Of a stretch of DNA of 64,000 bases, positions 61,534 to 64,000 are shown in pieces. The position numbers and the translations under genes are program-made. The stretch comes from an uncultured Bacteroidales bacterium (lineage in GTDB: Bacteria > Bacteroidota > Bacteroidia > Bacteroidales > Paludibacteraceae). Below the pieces are notes generated by a model. That model had not been told where the DNA came from and ran no database searches. It worked only from the letters and a program-made list of their open reading frames with translations. The stretch spans positions 62,001 to 126,000 of the forward strand of contig CACZVM010000010.1 in assembly GCA_902784585.1 (NCBI GenBank). Direction: 5' to 3'. The first letter of the stretch is position 1. Each line of letters begins with the position of its first letter.

Positions 61534-62343
61534 ATGGAAATTTTAAACTCTTCTTTTGGCGACTTGTTGGCCATCATGTTTTTGGTGGGCTTAGTCGTGT
61601 TTGTATCCCTCTATTTTGTGGACGCCGGTTACGGCAAGATGCGTTCGGAGAAGTGGGGCCCGGCCATGAACAACAAAGCTGGTTGGCTACTGATGGAGTG
61701 CCCGGTGTTCTTTGTGGTGCTGTATGAGTATTTCAAGGCGTGGGGCGACCCCGAGTTGGCGGCTGTAGTTCAACAGGCGCCATATTGGATATTCTTCCTG
61801 ATCTTTGAATTCCATTATTTCCAGCGTTCGTTCATCTTCCCGTTCCTCCTGAAAGGTAAGAGCAAGATGCCGTTTGCCATCATGATCATGTCTGTGATGT
61901 GGAATCTGATTAACGGTTATATACAGGGATATTTCCTGTTCCATATTGCGCCGCGTGATCCGTATTATTCCCAGCTTTATTCTCAGGCTTGGCTCTCCGA
62001 TCCGCGTTTCATCATCGGTACGCTCATCTTCTTTGCCGGTTGGATCATCAATGTGCATTCCGATCATGTGATCCGCCACCTGCGTAAACCCGGTGACACG
62101 AACCATTACCTGCCCAAGAAGGGCATGTATCGTTATGTCACGAGCGCCAACTATCTGGGCGAGATCACTGAGTGGCTCGGCTTTGCTATCCTCACTTGGT
62201 CGGTAGCAGGACTGCTGTTTTTCTGGTTCAGCTGCTGCAATCTCGTGCCGCGCAGCCACGCTATTTACAAGAAGTACGAAGAAGAATTCCCCGATGAGTT
62301 TGATCGTAAGAAATTGAAACGTATCATTCCGTTTATTTACTAA
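61534..62343 (+). CDS. Steroid 5-alpha-reductase-like membrane protein (candidate 5AR)
   Basis: A 269-residue polytopic protein with six to seven helices and the 3-oxo-5-alpha-steroid 4-dehydrogenase C-terminal region: INVHSDHVIRHLRKPG, YLPKKGMYRYVTSANYLGEI, then NLVPRSHAIYKKYEEEFPDE, all NADPH-binding and catalytic stretches of that family. It would reduce the delta-4 double bond of a 3-oxo steroid to the 5-alpha form. The next genes encode an OYE-type reductase and a short-chain dehydrogenase, the same trio known in gut Bacteroidota. The substrate is inferred, not shown. Confidence 0.88.
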   Translation: MEILNSSFGDLLAIMFLVGLVVFVSLYFVDAGYGKMRSEKWGPAMNNKAGWLLMECPVFFVVLYEYFKAWGDPELAAVVQQAPYWIFFLIFEFHYFQRSFIFPFLLKGKSKMPFAIMIMSVMWNLINGYIQGYFLFHIAPRDPYYSQLYSQAWLSDPRFIIGTLIFFAGWIINVHSDHVIRHLRKPGDTNHYLPKKGMYRYVTSANYLGEITEWLGFAILTWSVAGLLFFWFSCCNLVPRSHAIYKKYEEEFPDEFDRKKLKRIIPFIY

Positions 62344-62345
62344 AA

Positions 62346-63647
62346 ATGGCTACAAAAAAGATTCAAGAGCCGGCTGCAGAGTCGAAGCTCTTCACTCCCT
62401 ACCAATTGGGACCTATCACGTTGCGCAATCGTATCATCCGTAGTGCAGCGTTTGAGAATATGGCGCGTGCGAATGCGCCCACCAAGGAATTGCAGGATTA
62501 TCATGTCAGCGTAGCGCGCGGCGGAGTAGGTATGACTACGGTTGCCTACTGTGCTGTCGACCTGAGCGGCGTCTCCTTCGACGGACAACTCTATGTGCGC
62601 CCGGAGATCATTCCTGATATGAAGAAGATGACGGACGCTATCCATGCGGAAGGTGCCAAGGCCAGCATCCAGTTGGGCCACTGTGGCAACATGACGCATT
62701 TCTATACATGTCATTGTATGCCCGTCAGTGCCGATACATGGTTCAACCTCTATTCGCCTACTATCCACCGTCGTCTGAAGGTGGCAGAGATCAAGGGTCT
62801 CGTCAAGAAGTTCGGTGAGGCCGTCGATTGGGCACGCGAGTGCGGTTTCGACTGCGTCGAGATACATGCCGGCCATGCCTATCTGATCTCTCAGTTCCTT
62901 TCGCCGCGTACCAACCATCGTCACGATGAGTACGGCGGTAGTTTGGAGAACCGCATGCGTTTCATGAACGAGGTGCTCGATGCTGTCATGGAGCACGCCA
63001 AAGATGACATGGCAGTGGTAGTTAAGACCAATATGTGGGACGACTGCTGGCATGGCGTCACCATCGAAGAGGGTATTACGATTGCCAAGGAGATAGCCAA
63101 GCACAAGGTACACGGCATCATCCTCTCTGGTGGAACCGTGAGCCGTTCGCCGATGACTATTCTGAGTGGTGCGATGCCCTACAAGACATTGGCTCATTAT
63201 ATGCCGATGAAGTCGTTCTGGTGGCTCAAGGCCGCACTCAACCTGCCCGGTGTACACCAGATCATGCTGCCTACTTCGCCGTTCAAAGAGCTCTATTTCA
63301 TGGATAAAGCCAAGATCTTCCAGAAGGAGATCACCGATACGCCGCTCATCTATGTAGGTGGTGTGCAGAGTGGTGACAACTGTCAGCAGATCATGGACGA
63401 GGGCTTCGAACTCTTCCAGATTGCCCATGTGCTGATCAAGGATCCGGAGTTCGTACATCATGTACAGCAGAACCCGCATTATCATGCAGGTTGCGGACGC
63501 TCCAACTACTGCGTCGGCCGCATGTACACGCTCAATATGAAGTGCCATGAGTGCGTGGAGCGTGACGGAGAAGTAATCCCCGATCGTATCAAACGTGAAA
63601 TAAATAAACTGGAGAACGATGCTCGCATTAGTAACGGGAGCAAGTAG
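62346..63647 (+). CDS. OYE-type NADH:flavin oxidoreductase (candidate 5-beta-reductase)
   Basis: A 433-residue Old Yellow Enzyme-like TIM barrel: LGPITLRNRIIRSAAFENMA (FMN binding), IQLGHCGNM, EIHAGHAYLISQFLSPRTN with the active-site histidine pair region, and YVGGVQSGDNCQQIM. The C-terminal cysteine segment CGRSNYC and MKCHECV recalls the iron-sulfur part of FadH/BaiCD enzymes, but the FAD/NADH domain of the long forms is absent. BaiCD-like relatives reduce 3-oxo-delta-4 steroids to 5-beta products. It begins 2 bp after the reductase stop and overlaps the SDR by 29 bp. Confidence 0.88.
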   Translation: MATKKIQEPAAESKLFTPYQLGPITLRNRIIRSAAFENMARANAPTKELQDYHVSVARGGVGMTTVAYCAVDLSGVSFDGQLYVRPEIIPDMKKMTDAIHAEGAKASIQLGHCGNMTHFYTCHCMPVSADTWFNLYSPTIHRRLKVAEIKGLVKKFGEAVDWARECGFDCVEIHAGHAYLISQFLSPRTNHRHDEYGGSLENRMRFMNEVLDAVMEHAKDDMAVVVKTNMWDDCWHGVTIEEGITIAKEIAKHKVHGIILSGGTVSRSPMTILSGAMPYKTLAHYMPMKSFWWLKAALNLPGVHQIMLPTSPFKELYFMDKAKIFQKEITDTPLIYVGGVQSGDNCQQIMDEGFELFQIAHVLIKDPEFVHHVQQNPHYHAGCGRSNYCVGRMYTLNMKCHECVERDGEVIPDRIKREINKLENDARISNGSK

Positions 63648-64000
63648 CGGAATAGGCTTGCAGTATGCCACGCAACTGGCACGCGATTATCACTGCGACT
63701 TGCTTCTTGTCAGCAATCAGCAGCAGGAACTCGATCAGGTAGCTGCTGATCTGGCGGCGCAGTACAGTGTGCGCACCATAGCGCGTTTTGCCGACCTTAG
63801 TCTGCCCGATGCCGCCGAGACGCTCCACGACTGGTGTGTGGCAGAAGGATATCAGGTGGATATCCTTATCAACAACGCCGGCGTGTTCTTCTTCAATCCT
63901 TACTGCGAGACGAGCATGAAGCGTATCGAACTGATGCTACAGCTGCATATGATCACCGTGGCCAAACTCACGCGTCTCTTTGCAGCCGATATGATCCATC
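63619..64000 (+). CDS. Short-chain dehydrogenase (partial; candidate 3beta-HSDH)
   Basis: The first 127 residues of a classical SDR, open to the right edge. MLALVTGASSGIGLQYATQL has the TGxxxGIG cofactor motif, and DILINNAGVFFF the NNAG motif near residue 85; the catalytic YxxxK lies beyond the window. The ATG at 63619 sits inside the preceding gene. As third gene of the unit it would oxidise or reduce a hydroxyl, plausibly the steroid 3-hydroxyl. Confidence 0.85.
   Translation, partial: MLALVTGASSGIGLQYATQLARDYHCDLLLVSNQQQELDQVAADLAAQYSVRTIARFADLSLPDAAETLHDWCVAEGYQVDILINNAGVFFFNPYCETSMKRIELMLQLHMITVAKLTRLFAADMIH

Noticed and set aside
62340..63671. 443-codon open frame opposite the flavin oxidoreductase
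   Set aside because: Codon-bias shadow; the sense strand carries complete OYE motifs.

Overview
The window reads as a chromosome segment of a Bacteroidales bacterium (phylum Bacteroidota); I cannot resolve the family. Evidence: a SusC/SusD pair; promoters of the Bacteroidota type (TTTG, 19-20 bp, TAnnTTTG) ahead of most transcription units; Bacteroidota-typical genes such as the DUF5686 carboxypeptidase-regulatory protein, fused DAHP synthase/chorismate mutase and GH3 auxin-responsive-promoter family enzyme; and few Shine-Dalgarno sites. It is almost wholly coding. No gap exceeds about 210 bp, and I found no rRNA, tRNA, CRISPR array, transposase or phage gene.

Layout. (1) 1-20,308, all minus strand: a long run of close or overlapping genes read from the recQ promoter: recQ, rimO, HU, HU-LysM, uvrA, a PglF/CapD-type dehydratase, WecA-type transferase, ABC-F, deacetylase, two glycosyltransferases, BspA-type leucine-rich repeat protein and dnaE (runs off the left edge). 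Surface-glycan genes are mixed with DNA repair and replication genes. (2) 20,356-34,149: a beta-galactoside utilisation region, with MFS transporter, lipoprotein, SusC, SusD and a frameshifted candidate glycan-binding protein (plus) facing galK-galM-GH2 beta-galactosidase (minus) across a strong terminator. No local regulator is visible. (3) 34,136-40,567: a PH-like membrane protein, panB, a lone FecCD permease, and a unit with a small HTH-like protein, two paralogous outer-membrane proteins, apbE and a thioesterase. (4) 40,613-52,105: envelope genes (GT4, SMR-like carrier, two LTA-synthase-like proteins, beta-barrel, DUF5686, GT-C) plus DAHP synthase/chorismate mutase. (5) 52,179-61,416: a nine-gene plus-strand unit: LysM glucosaminidase, DUF721, mutS2, GtrA, GT2, GH3 acyl-adenylase, HAD, PlsC-type acyltransferase and DMT transporter. 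(6) 61,423-64,000: a separately promoted three-gene unit with steroid 5-alpha-reductase-like protein, OYE-type flavin oxidoreductase and short-chain dehydrogenase (cut by the right edge), resembling the 5AR/5BR/3beta-HSDH set known for bile-acid and steroid conversion in gut Bacteroidota. Its promoter carries an 18-bp perfect palindrome between the two boxes.

Two genome-scale oddities stand out. First, about 20 short tandem arrays with units of 7, 9 or 11 bp lie across the window. About 14 of them are in frame inside ten conserved genes (rimO has three), and several others fill the whole spacer between operon neighbours. Second, two roughly 100-bp copies of a structured element with constant CTCCCC/GGGGACCC flanks and a variable hairpin sit between operon genes (galK/galM and outer-membrane protein/apbE).
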